The notes beneath the pieces are model-generated. The model ran no database searches, was not told the origin of the DNA, and saw nothing but the letters and a program-made list of their open reading frames with translations. Below are positions 23,951-36,200 of a DNA stretch of 64,000 nt, piece after piece (within the stretch, counting starts at the first letter, position 1; the number at the start of each line of letters is the position of its first letter). Source of the DNA: Ptiloglossa arizonensis (Eukaryota; Arthropoda; Insecta; Hymenoptera; Colletidae); assembly GCF_051014685.1 (NCBI RefSeq), contig NW_027478390.1:1400501-1464500 (forward strand), given 5' to 3'. The position numbers were made by a program, and so were the translations under genes.

Positions 23951-25543
23951 GAATAACTACAAAGGCCTAGGGGAAAAATTCACATACCGTTGTAATCGGG
24001 CGAGCTTCTACTTTCACATGCAACAGGAATTTCTCGAGTTCGTCATTCTGTTCGCGAGATATGGGAGTTTGAAGTTAAGGAATGGTTGAGAAATCATCAA
24101 AATTTTCAATGGTCTGATAGCCGAAACCAATAACTGGAATGCCCTAGGGGAAAATACACATACCGTTGTAATCGGGCGAGTTTCTACTTTCAGATGCAAC
24201 AGGAATTTCTCGAGTTCGTCAAAGCGTTCGCGAGATATGGGAGTTTGAAGTTAAGGAATGGTTGAGGTACCATCAAAATTTTCGCAAGTCTGACACTCGA
24301 AACCAATAACTACAAATGCCTAGGGGAAAAATACACATACCATTGTAATCGGGCGAGTTTCTACTTTCAGATGCAACAGGAATTTCTCCAGTTCGTCAAT
24401 CCGTTCGCGAGAAATGGGAGTTTGAACTTATGGAATGGTTGAGAAACCATCAAAATTTTCGCAAGTCTGATACTCGAAACCAATAACTACAAAGGCATAG
24501 GGGAAAAATTCACATACCGTTGTAATCGGGCGAGGTTCTACTTTCACATGCAACAGGAATTTCTCGAGTTCGTCATTCCGTTCGCGAGATATGGGAGTTT
24601 GAAGTTAAGGAATGGTTGAGAAACCATCAAAATTTTTTGCAAGTCTGATACTCGAAATAAATAGCCACAAAGGCCTAGGGGAAAAATACACACCCCGATG
24701 TAATCGAGCGAGTTTCCACTTACACACGCAACAGGAATTTCTCGAGTTCGTCATTCCGTTCGCGAGATATGGGAGCTTGAAGTTAAGGAATGGTTGAGAA
24801 ACCATCACAATTTTCGCAATTCTGATACTCGAAACCAATATCTACTATGGCCTAGGGCAAAAATACACGTACCGTTGTAATCGGGCGAGTTTCTGATTTC
24901 AGATGCAATAGGAAATTCTCGAGTTCGTCAATCCGTTCGCGAGATATGGGAGTTTGATGTTAAGGAATGCTTGAGAAACCATCAAAGTTTTCGCAAGTCT
25001 GATACTCGAAACCAATAACTACAAAGGCATAGGGGAAAAATGCACATACCATTGTAATCGGGCGAGTTTCCACTTTCAGATGCAACAGGAATTTCTCGAG
25101 TTCGTCATTCCGTTCGCGAGATATGGGAGTTTGAAGTTAAGGAATGGTTGAGAAACCATCAAAATTTTCCCAATTCTGAAGCTAGATACCAATAACTACA
25201 ATGGCCTAGGGGAAAAATACACATACCGTTTAAATCGGGCGGGTTTCTGCTTTCAGATGCAACAGGAATTTCTGGAGTTCGTCAATCCGTTCGCGAGATA
25301 TGGGAGTTTAAAGTTAAGGAATGGTTGAGAGACCTTCAAAATTTTCGATGGTCTGATACTCGAAACCAATAACTGGAATGGCCTAGGTCAAAAATACTCG
25401 TACCGTTGTAATCGGGCGTGTTTCTGCTTTCAGTTGCAACAGGAACTTCTCGAGTTCGTCTTTCCGTTCGCGAGATATGGGGGTTTGAAGTTAAGGAATG
25501 CTTGAGAAACCATCAAAATTTTCGCAAGTCTGATACTCGAAAC
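23951..25543 (+). repeat. HOR2 9-monomer unit, copy 1 (1,593 bp)
   Basis: A deletion derivative of the 13-mer: it follows the same order, then passes from the monomer at 23.2 kb straight to the next unit start, removing the equivalent of 23243-23950 (708 bp, 4 x 177). Private variants against the 13-mers include TCTGACACTCG near 24293, AATCGAGCGAG near 24704 and CTATGGCCTAGGG near 24845 (CTATGTCCTAGGG in the 13-mers). Confidence 0.95.
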
Positions 25544-27844
25544 GAATAACTACAAAGGCCTAGGGGAAAAATTCACATACCGTTGTAATCGGGCGAGTTT
25601 CTACTTTCACATGCAACAGGAATTTCTCGAGTTCGTCATTCTGTTCGCGAGATATGGGAGTTTGAAGTTAAGGAATGGTTGAGAAATCATCAAAATTTTC
25701 AATGGTCTGATAGCCGAAACCAATAACTGGAATGCCCTAGGGGAAAATACACATACCGTTGTAATCGGGCGAGTTTCTACTTTCAGATGCAACAGGAATT
25801 TCTCGAGTTCGTCAAAGCGTTCGCGAGATATGGGAGTTTGAAGTTAAGGAATGGTTGAGGTACCATCAAAATTTTCGCAAGTCTGATACTCGAAACCAAT
25901 AACTACAAATGCCTAGGGGAAAAATACACATACCATTGTAATCGGGCGAGTTTCTACTTTCAGATGCAACAGGAATTTCTCCAGTTCGTCAATCCGTTCG
26001 CGAGAAATGGGAGTTTGAACTTATGGAATGGTTGAGAAACCATCAAAATTTTCGCAAGTCTGATACTCGAAACCAATAACTACAAAGGCATAGGGGAAAA
26101 ATTCACATACCGTTGTAATCGGGCGAGGTTCTACTTTCACATGCAACAGGAATTTCTCGAGTTCGTCATTCCGTTCGCGAGATATGGGAGTTTGAAGTTA
26201 AGGAATGGTTGAGAAACCATCAAAATTTTTTGCAAGTCTGATACTCGAAATAAATAGCCACAAAGGCCTAGGGGAAAAATACACACCCCGATGTAATCGG
26301 GCGAGTTTCCACTTACACACGCAACAGGAATTTCTCGAGTTCGTCATTCCGTTCGCGAGATATGGGAGCTTGAAGTTAAGGAATGGTTGAGAAACCATCA
26401 CAATTTTCGCAATTCTGATACTCGAAACCAATATCTACTATGTCCTAGGGCAAAAATACACGTACCGTTGTAATCGGGCGAGTTTCTGATTTCAGATGCA
26501 ATAGGAAATTCTCGAGTTCGTCAATCCGTTCGCGAGATATGGGAGTTTGATGTTAAGGAATGCTTGAGAAACCATCAAAGTTTTCGCAAGTCTGATACTC
26601 GAAACCAATAACTACAAAGGCATAGGGGAAAAATGCACATACCATTGTAATCGGGCGAGTTTCCACTTTCAGATGCAACAGGAATTTCTCGAGTTCGTCA
26701 TTCCGTTCGCGAGATATGGGAGTTTGAAGTTAAGGAATGGTTGAGAAACCATCAAAATTTTCCCAATTCTGAAGCTAGATACCAATAACTACAATGGCCT
26801 AGGGGAAAAATACACATACCGTTTAAATCGGGCGGGTTTCTGCTTTCAGATGCAACAGGAATTTCTGGAGTTCGTCAATCCGTTCGCGAGATATGGGAGT
26901 TTAAAGTTAAGGAATGGTTGAGAGACCTTCAAAATTTTCGATGGTCTGATACTCGAAACCAATAACTGGAATGGCCTAGGTCAAAAATACTCGTACCGTT
27001 GTAATCGGGCGTGTTTCTGCTTTCAGTTGCAACAGGAACTTCTCGAGTTCGTCTTTCCGTTCGCGAGATATGGGGGTTTGAAGTTAAGGAATGCTTGAGA
27101 AACCATCAAAATTTTCGCAAGTCTGATACTCGAAACCATTAACTACAAAGGCATAGGGGAAAAATGCACATACCTTTGTAATCGGGCGAGTTTTCAGTTT
27201 CAGATGCAATAGGAAATTCTCGAGTTCGTCAATCCGTTCGCGAGATATGGGAGTTGGATGTTAAGGAATGCTTGAGAAGCCTTCAAAATTTTCGCTGGTC
27301 TGATACTCGAAACCAATAACTGGAATGGCCTAGGTCAAAAATACACGTACCGTTGTAATCGGGCGTGTTTCTGCTTTCAGATGCAACCGGAATTTCTCGA
27401 GTTCGTCAGTCCGTTCGCGAGATATAGGAGTTTGAAGTTAAGGAATGCTTGAGAAACCATCAAAATTATCGCAAGTCTGATACTCGAAACCAATAACTAC
27501 AAAGGCCTAGGGGAAGAATACACGTACCGATGTAATCGGGCGAGTTTCTGCTTTCAGATGCAATAGGAAATTCTCGAGTTCGTCAATCCGTTCGCGAGAT
27601 ATAGGAGTTTGAAGTTAAGGAATGGTTGAGAAACCTTCAAAATTTTCGCAAGTCTGATACTCGAAACCAATAACTACAATGGCCTTGGGGGAAAATACAC
27701 ACACCGTTGTATTTGTGCGAGTTTCCACTTTCAGATGCAACAGGAATTTCTCGAGTTCGTCATTCCGTTCGCGAGATATGGGAGTTTGAAGTTAAGGAAT
27801 GCTTGAGAAACCATCAAAATTTTCGCAAGTCTGATACTCGAAAC
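25544..27844 (+). repeat. HOR2 13-monomer unit, copy 2 (2,301 bp)
   Basis: Offset 3,894 from copy 1 and nearly identical by eye. Differences include GAGTTTTCAGTTTC near 27190 (GAGTTTCCAGTTTC in copy 1), GATATAGGAG near 27421 (GATATGGGAG), and TACTTTCAG (TACTATCAG near 21885 in copy 1). It shares CTATGTCCTAGGG with copy 1 and not with the 9-mers. Confidence 0.95.
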
Positions 27845-29437
27845 GAATAACTACAAAGGCCTAGGGGAAAAATTCACATACCGTTGTAATCGGGCGAGTT
27901 TCTACTTTCACATGCAACAGGAATTTCTCGAGTTCGTCATTCTGTTCGCGAGATATGGGAGTTTGAAGTTAAGGAATGGTTGAGAAATCATCAAAATTTT
28001 CAATGGTCTGATAGCCGAAACCAATAACTGGAATGCCCTAGGGGAAAATACACATACCGTTGTAATCGGGCGAGTTTCTACTTTCAGATGCAACAGGAAT
28101 TTCTCGAGTTCGTCAAAGCGTTCGCGAGATATGGGAGTTTGAAGGTAAGGAATGGTTGAGGTACCATCAAAATTTTCGCAAGTCTGACACTCGAAACCAA
28201 TAACTACAAATGCCTAGGGGAAAAATACACATACCATTGTAATCGGGCGAGTTTCTACTTTCAGATGCAACAGGAATTTCTCCAGTTCGTCAATCCGTTC
28301 GCGAGAAATGGGAGTTTGAACTTATGGAATGGTTGAGAAACCATCAAAATTTTCGCAAGTCTGATACTCGAAACCAATAACTACAAAGGCATAGGGGAAA
28401 AATTCACATACCGTTGTAATCGGGCGAGGTTCTACTTTCACATGCAACAGGAATTTCTCGAGTTCGTCATTCCGTTCGCGAGATATGGGAGTTTGAAGTT
28501 AAGGAATGGTTGAGAAACCATCAAAATTTTTTGCAAGTCTGATACTCGAAATAAATAGCCACAAAGGCCTAGGGGAAAAATACACACCCCGATGTAATCG
28601 AGCGAGTTTCCACTTACACACGCAACAGGAATTTCTCGAGTTCGTCATTCCGTTCGCGAGATATGGGAGCTTGAAGTTAAGGAATGGTTGAGAAACCATC
28701 ACAATTTTCGCAATTCTGATACTCGAAACCAATATCTACTATGGCCTAGGGCAAAAATACACGTACCGTTGTAATCGGGCGAGTTTCTGATTTCAGATGC
28801 AATAGGAAATTCTCGAGTTCGTCAATCCGTTCGCGAGATATGGGAGTTTGATGTTAAGGAATGCTTGAGAAACCATCAAAGTTTTCGCAAGTCTGATACT
28901 CGAAACCAATAACTACAAAGGCATAGGGGAAAAATGCACATACCATTGTAATCGGGCGAGTTTCCACTTTCAGATGCAACAGGAATTTCTCGAGTTCGTC
29001 ATTCCGTTCGCGAGATATGGGAGTTTGAAGTTAAGGAATGGTTGAGAAACCATCAAAATTTTCCCAATTCTGAAGCTAGATACCAATAACTACAATGGCC
29101 TAGGGGAAAAATACACATACCGTTTAAATCGGGCGGGTTTCTGCTTTCAGATGCAACAGGAATTTCTGGAGTTCGTCAATCCGTTCGCGAGATATGGGAG
29201 TTTAAAGTTAAGGAATGGTTGAGAGACCTTCAAAATTTTCGATGGTCTGATACTCGAAACCAATAACTGGAATGGCCTAGGTCAAAAATACTCGTACCGT
29301 TGTAATCGGGCGTGTTTCTGCTTTCAGTTGCAACAGGAACTTCTCGAGTTCGTCTTTCCGTTCGCGAGATATGGGGGTTTGAAGTTAAGGAATGCTTGAG
29401 AAACCATCAAAATTTTCGCAAGTCTGATACTCGAAAC
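27845..29437 (+). repeat. HOR2 9-monomer unit, copy 2 (1,593 bp)
   Basis: Shares the private variants of the first 9-mer (TCTGACACTCG, AATCGAGCGAG, CTATGGCCTAGGG) and the same 4-monomer deletion. The deletion therefore happened once, and the 13+9 block of 3,894 bp was then duplicated as a unit. Confidence 0.95.
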
Positions 29438-29930
29438 GAATAACTACAAAGGCCTAGGGGAAAAATTCACATACCGTTGTAATCGGGCGAGTTTCTACTT
29501 TCACATGCAACAGGAATTTCTCGAGTTCGTCATTCTGTTCGCGAGATATGGGAGTTTGAAGTTAAGGAATGGTTGAGAAATCATCAAAATTTTCAATGGT
29601 CTGATAGCCGAAACCAATAACTGGAATGCCCTAGGGGAAAATACACATACCGTTGTAATCGAGCGAGTTTCTACTTTCAGATGCAACAGGAATTTCTCGA
29701 GTTCGTCAAAGCGTTCGCGAGATATGGGAGTTTGAAGTTAAGGAATGGTTGAGGTACCATCAAAATTTTCGCAAGTCTGATACTCGAAACCAATAACTAC
29801 AAATGCCTAGGGGAAAAATACACATACCATTGTAATCGGGCGAGTTTCTACTTTCAGATGCAACAGGAATTTCTCCAGTTCGTCAATCCGTTCGCGAGAA
29901 ATGGGAGTTTGAACTTATGGAATGGTTGAG
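29438..29930 (+). repeat. HOR2 partial unit, right end
   Basis: About 2.8 monomers in the HOR2 order (GAATAACTAC start, TTTTCAATGG, GGTTGAGGTACC, CTCCAG monomer). The match breaks within GGTTGAGAA near 29931, where the sequence switches to the GCCTTCAAAATTTTCGCTGG type found at about 23.38 kb. Confidence 0.9.
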
Positions 29931-31060
29931 AAGCCTTCAAAATTTTCGCTGGTCTGATACTCGAAACCAATAACTGGAATGGCCTAGGTCAAAAATACAC
30001 GTACCGTTGTAATCGGGCGTGTTTCTGCTTTCAGATGCAACCGGAATTTCTCGAGTTCGTCAATCCGTTCGCTAGATATGGGGGTTTGAAGTTAAGGAAT
30101 GCTTGAGAAACCATCAAAATTTTCGCAAGTCTGATACTCGAAACCAATAACTACAAAGGCATAGGGGAAAAATGCACACACCTTTGTAATCGGGCGAGTT
30201 TCCAGTTTCAGATGCAATAGGAAATTCTCGAGTTCGTCAATCCGTTCGCGAGATATGGGAGTTTGATGTTAAGGAATGCTTGAGAAGCCTTCAAAATTTT
30301 CGCTGGTCTGATACTCGAAACCAATAACTGGAATGGCCTAGGTCAAAAATACACGTACCGTTGTAATCGGGCGAGTTTCCACTTTCAGATGCAACAGGAA
30401 TTTCTCGAGTTCGTCATTCCGTTCGCGAGATATGGGAGTTTGAAGTTAAGGAATGGTTGAGAAACCATCAAAATTTTCGCAATTCTGATGCTAGATACCA
30501 ATAACTACAACGGCCTAGGGGAAAATACACGTACCGTTGTAATCGGGCGAGTTTCTGCTTTCAGATGCAACAGGAATTTCTCCAGTTCGTCAATCCGTTC
30601 GCGAGATATGGGAGTTTGAAGTTAAGGAATGCTTGAGAATCCATCAAAATTTTCGCAAGTCTGACACTCGAAACCAATAACTACATAGGCCTTGGGGAAA
30701 AATACACGTACCGTTCTAATCGGGCGAGTTTCTGCTTTCAGATGCAATAGGGAATTCTCGAGTTCGTCAATCCGTTCGCGTGATATGGGAGTTTGGAGTT
30801 AAGGAATGGTTGAGAAACCATCACAATTTTCGCAAGTCTGATACTCGAAACCAATAACTGGAATGGCCTAGGTCAAAAATACACATACCGATGTAATCTG
30901 GCGTGTTTCTGCTTTCAGATGCAATAGGAAATTCTCGTGTTCGTCAATCCGTTCGCGAGATATGGTAGTTTGAAGTTAAGGAATGGTTGAGAAACCATCA
31001 AGATTTTCGCAAGTCTGATACTCGAAACCAATAACAACAATGGCCTAGGGGAAAAATACA
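29931..31060 (+). repeat. Right flank of HOR2, mixed monomers
   Basis: About six monomers. Monomers to about 30.35 kb resemble the part of the 13-mer missing from the 9-mer (GATGCAACCGGAATTTC, GGGGGTTTGAAG, TTTCCAGTTTC, GAGAAGCCTTC). After that, ordinary mixed monomers (including GTTCTAATCGGG and TTCGCGTGATATGGG) lead into the next block. Confidence 0.78.
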
Positions 31061-32503
31061 CATACCTTTGTAATCGGGCGAGTTTCTGCTTTCAGATGCA
31101 ATAGGGAATTCTCGAGTTCGCCAATCCGTTCGCGTGATATGGGAGTTTGAAGTTAAGGAATGGTTGAGAAACCATCACAATTTTCTCAAGTCTGATACTC
31201 GAAACCAATAACTACTATGGCTTTGGGCAAAAATGCACATACCGTTGAAATCGGGCGAGTTTCTGCTTTCAGATGCAACAGGAGTTTCTCGAGTTCGTCA
31301 ATCCGTTCGCGAGATATGGGAGTTTGAAGTTAAGGAATGCTTGAGAAACCATCAAAATTATCGCAAGTCTGATACTCGAAACCAATAACTACAAAGGCCT
31401 AGGGGAAGAATACACGTACCGCTGTAATCGGGCGAGTTTCTGCTTTCAGATGCAATAGGAAATTCTCGAGTTCGTCAATCCGTTCGCGAGATATGGGGGT
31501 TTGAAGTTAAGGAATGCTTGAGAAACCATCAAAATATTCGCAAGTCTGATACTCGAAACCATTAACTACAAAGGCCTTGGGGAAAAATACACGTACCGTT
31601 CTAATCGGGCGAGTTTCTGCTTTCAGATGCAATAGGATATTCTCGAGTTCGTCAATCCGTTCGCGAGATATGGGAGTTTGAAGTTAAGGAATGCTTGAGA
31701 AACCATCAAAATTATAGCAAGTCTGATACTCGAAACCAATAACTACAAAGGCCTAGGGGAAAAATACACGTACCGTTGTAATCGGGCGAGTTTCTGCTTT
31801 CAGATGCAATAGGAAATTCTCGAGTTCGTCAATCCGTTCGCGAGATATGGGGGTTTGAAGTTAAGGAATGCTTGAGAAACCATCAAAATTTTCGCAAGTC
31901 TGATACTCGAAACCAATAACTACAAAGGCCTTGGGGAAAAATACACGTACCGTTCTAATCGGGCGAGTTTCTGCTTTCAGATGCAATAGGAAATTCTCGA
32001 GTTCGTCAATCCGTTCGCGAGATATGGGAGTTTGAAGTTAAGGAATGGTTGAGAAACCATCAAAATTTCGCAAGTCTGATACTCGAAACCAATAACTTCA
32101 AAGGCATAGGGGAAAAATGCACATACCTTTGTAATCGGGCGAGTTTCTGCTTTCAGATGCAATAGGGAATTCTCGAGTTCGCCAATCCGTTCGCGTGATA
32201 TGGGAGTTTGAAGTTAAGGAATGGTTGAGAAACCATCACAATTTTCTCAAGTCTGATACTCGAAACCAATAACTACTATGGCTTTGGGCAAAAATGCACA
32301 TACCGTTGAAATCGGGCGAGTTTCTGCTTTCAGATGCAACAGGAGTTTCTCGAGTTCGTCAATCCGTTCGCGAGATATGGGAGTTTGAAGTTAAGGAATG
32401 CTTGAGAAACCATCAAAATTATCGCAAGTCTGATACTCGAAACCAATAACTACAAAGGCCTAGGGGAAGAATACACGTACCGTTGTAATCGGGCGAGTTT
32501 CTG
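31061..32503 (+). repeat. Six-monomer local duplication left of HOR3
   Basis: CTCGAGTTCGCCAATCC is at 31111 and 32172 (offset 1,061, six monomers less one base). Both are followed by TTCGCGTGATATGG, TTTTCTCAAGTC and CTATGGCTTTGGGC, and then GGGGAAGAATACACG. One monomer near 32063 has AAAATTTCGC (one T lost). Confidence 0.85.
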
Positions 32504-33185
32504 CTTTCAGATGCAACAGGAATTTCTCGAGTTCGTCAATCCGTTCGCGAGATATGGGAGTTTGAAGTTATGGAATGCTTGAGAAACCATCAAAATTTTC
32601 GCAAGTCTGATACTCGAAATAAATAGCCACAAAGGCCTAGGGGAAAAATACACACACCGATGTAATCGGGCGAGTTTCCACTTACACACGCAACAGGAAT
32701 TTCTCGAGTTCGTCAATCCGTTCGCGAGATATGAGAGTTTGAAGTTAAGGAATGGTTGAGGAACCATCAAAATTTTCGCTGGTCTGATACTCGAAACCAA
32801 TAACTGGAATGGCCTAGGGGCAAAGTACACTCACTATTGTAATCGGGCGAGTTTCTACTTTCAAATACAAGAGGAATTTCTCGAGTTGGTCAATGCGTTC
32901 GCAAGATGTGGGAGTTTGAAGTTAAGGAATGCTTGAGAATCCCTCAAAATTTTCGCAAGTCTGATACTCGAAACCAATAACTACAAAGGCCTTGGGGAAA
33001 AATACACGTACCGTTCTAATCGGGCGAGTTCCTGCTTTCAGATGCAATAGGAAATTCTCGAGTTCGTCAATCCGTTCGCGAGGTATGGGAGTTTGAAGTT
33101 AAGGAATGGTTGAGAAACCTTCCAAACTTTCGCTGGTCTGATACTCGAAACCAATAACTACAATGGCCTAGGGGGAAAAAACACG

Positions 33186-33202
33186 TTCCGTTGTAATCGG
33201 GC
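33186..33202 (+). other. CENP-B-box-like 17-mer, 8 of 9 core positions (HOR3 copy 1)
   Basis: TTCCGTTGTAATCGGGC has one mismatch to the nine core positions. An identical sequence sits at 40085-40101 in the second HOR3 unit, as expected from duplication of the unit. Confidence 0.35.
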
Positions 33203-36200
33203 GTGTTTCTGCTTTCAGATGCAAGAGGAATTTCTCGAGTTCGTCAATCCGTGCGCGAGATATGGGAGTTTGAAGTTAAGGAATGCTTGAGAAAACATCA
33301 AAATTTTCGCAAGTCTGTTACTCGAAACAAATAACTACAAAGACCTAGGGGAAGAATACACGTACCGTTGTAATCGGGCGAGTTTCTGCTTTCAGATGCA
33401 ATAGGAAATTCTCGAGTTCGTCAATCCGTTCGCGAGGTATGGGAGTTTGAAGTTAAGGAATGCTTGAGAAACCATCCAAATTTTCACAACTCTGTTACTC
33501 GAAACCAATAACTACAATGGCCTAGGGGGAAAATACACACACCGTTGTAATCGTGCGAGTTTCTACTTTCAGATGCAACCGGAATTTCTCGAGTTCGTCA
33601 TTCCGTTCGCGAGATATGGGAGCTTGAAGTTAAGGAATGCTTGAGAAACCTTCAAAATTTTCGCTGGTCTGATACTCGAAACCAATAACTGGAATGGCCT
33701 AGGTCAAAAATACACGCACCGATGTAATCGGGCGTGTTTCTGCTTTCAGATGCAATAGGAAATTCTCGAGTTCGTCAATCCGTTCGCGAGATATGGTAGT
33801 TTGAAGTTAAGGAATGGTTGAGAAACCATCAAGATTTTCGCAAGTCTGATACTCGAAACCAATAACTATAATGGCCTAGGAGAAAAATACACATACCTTT
33901 GTAATCGGGCGAATTTCCACTTTCAGATGCAACAGGAACTTCTCGAGTTCGTCATTCCGTTCGCGAGATATGGGAGTCTGAAGCTAAGGAATGGTTGAGA
34001 AACCAGCAAAATTTTCGAAATTCTAACGCTAGAAACCAATAACTACAATGTCCTAGGGGAAAATGCACATACTGCTGTAATCGGGCGAGTTTCTGCTTTC
34101 AGATGCAACAGGAATTTCTCCAGTTCGTCAATCCGTTCGCGAGATATGGGAGTTTGAAGTTAAGGAATGCTTTAGAATCCATCAAAATTTTCACAAGTCT
34201 GATACTCGAAGCCAATAACTACTATGGCCTAGGGCAAAAATACACGTACCGTTGTAATCGGGCGAGTTCCTGCTTTCAGATGCAATAGGAAATTCTCGTG
34301 TTCGTCAATCCGTTCGCGAGATATGGGAGTTTGAAGTTAAGGAATGCGTGAGAAACCATCAAAATTTTCGCAACTCTGATACTCGAAACCAATAACTACA
34401 ATGGCCTAGGGGGAAAATACACACACCATTGTAATCGTGCTAGTTTCTACTTTCAGATGCAACAGGATTTTCTCGAGTTCGTCATTCCGTTCGCGAGATA
34501 TGGGAGTTTGAAGTTAAGGAATGGTTGAGAAATCATCAAAATTTTCGCAATTCTGATGCTAGAAACCAAGAACTACAATGGCCTAGGGGAAAAATACACG
34601 TACCGTTGTAATCGGGCGAGTTTCTGCTTTCAGATGGAATAGGAAATTCTCGAGATCGTTAATCCGTTCGCGAGTAATGGGAGTATGAAGTTAAGGAATG
34701 GTTGAGAAACCATCACAATTTTCGCAATTCTGATACTCGAAACCAATATCCACCATGGCGTAGGGCAAAAATACACGTACCGTTGTAATCGGGCGAGTTT
34801 CTGATTTCAGATGGAATAGGAAATTCTCGAGTTCGTTAATCCGTTCGCGAGTAACGGGAGTTTGAAGTTAAGGAATGGTTGAGAAACCATCACAATTTTC
34901 GCAATTCTGATACTCGAAACCAATATCTACTATGGCCTAGGGCAAAAATACACGTACCGCTGTAATCGGGCGTGTTTCTGATTTCAGATGCAACAAGAAT
35001 TTGTCGAGTTCGTCAATCCGTTCGCGAGATATGGGAGTTTGAAATTAAGGAATGGTTGAGAAACCAGCAAAATTTTCGAAATTCTAACGCTAGAAACCAA
35101 TAACTACAATGTCCTAGGGGAAAATACACATACCGCTGTAATCGGGCGAGTTTCTGCTTTCAGATGCAACAGGAATTTCTCCAGTTCGTCAATCCGTTCG
35201 CGAGATATGGGAGTTTGAAGTTAAGGAATGCTTGAGAATCCATCAAAATTTTTGCAAGTCTGATACTCGAAACCAATAACTACTATGGCCTAGGGCAAAA
35301 ATACACGTACCGTTGTAATCGGGCGAGTTCCTGCTTTCAGATGCAATAGGAAATTCTCGAGTTCGTCAATCCGTTCGCGAGATATGGGAGTTTGAAGTTA
35401 AGGAATGCGTGAGAAACCATCAAAATTTTCGCAACTCTGATACTCGAAACCAATAACTACAATGGCCTTGGGGGAAAATACACACACCATTGTAATCGTG
35501 CTAGTTTCTACTTTCAGATGCAACACGATTTTCTCGATTTCTTCATTTCGTTCGCGAGATGTGGGAGTTTGAAGTTAAGGAATGGTTGAGAAATCATCAA
35601 AATTTTCGCAATTCTGATGCTAGAAACCAAGAACTACAATGGCCTAGGGGAAAAATACACGTACCGTTGTAATCGGGCGAGTTTCTGCTTTCAGATGGAA
35701 TAGGAAATTCTCGAGTTCGTCAATCCGTTCGCGAGATATGGGAGTTTGAAGTTATAGAATGGTTGACAAACCATCACAATTTTCGCAATTCTGATACTCG
35801 AAACCAATATCTACTATGGCCTAGGGCAAAAATACACGTACCGCTGTAATCGGGCGAGTTTCTGATTTCAGATGCAACAAGAATTTCTCGAGTTCGTCAA
35901 TCCGTTCGCGAGATATGGGAGTTTGAAATTAAGGAATGGTTGAGAAACCAGCAAAATTTTCGAAATTCTAACGCTAGAAACCAATAACTACAATGTCCTA
36001 GGGGAAAATACACATACCGCTGTAATCGGGCGAGTTTCTGCTTTCAGATGCAACAGGAATTTCACCAGTTCGTCAATCCGTTCGCGAGATATGGGAGTTT
36101 GAAGTTAAGGAATGCTTGAGAATCCATCAAAATTTTTGCAAGTCTGATACTCGAAACCAATAACTACTATGGCCTAGGGCAAAAATACACGTACCGTTGT

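Noticed and set aside
12681..25607. P5 spacing (3,894) and HOR2 spacing (3,894) as evidence of common origin
   Set aside because: The blocks carry different monomer types; the equal distance can be chance because all distances are multiples of 177.
32507..32830. 107-codon reverse ORF, conserved at 39406, 58511 and 62055
   Set aside because: Conservation follows HOR duplication (offsets 6,899 and 3,544) and includes all flanking DNA equally. The peptide has no recognisable domain, and near relatives are broken by stops.
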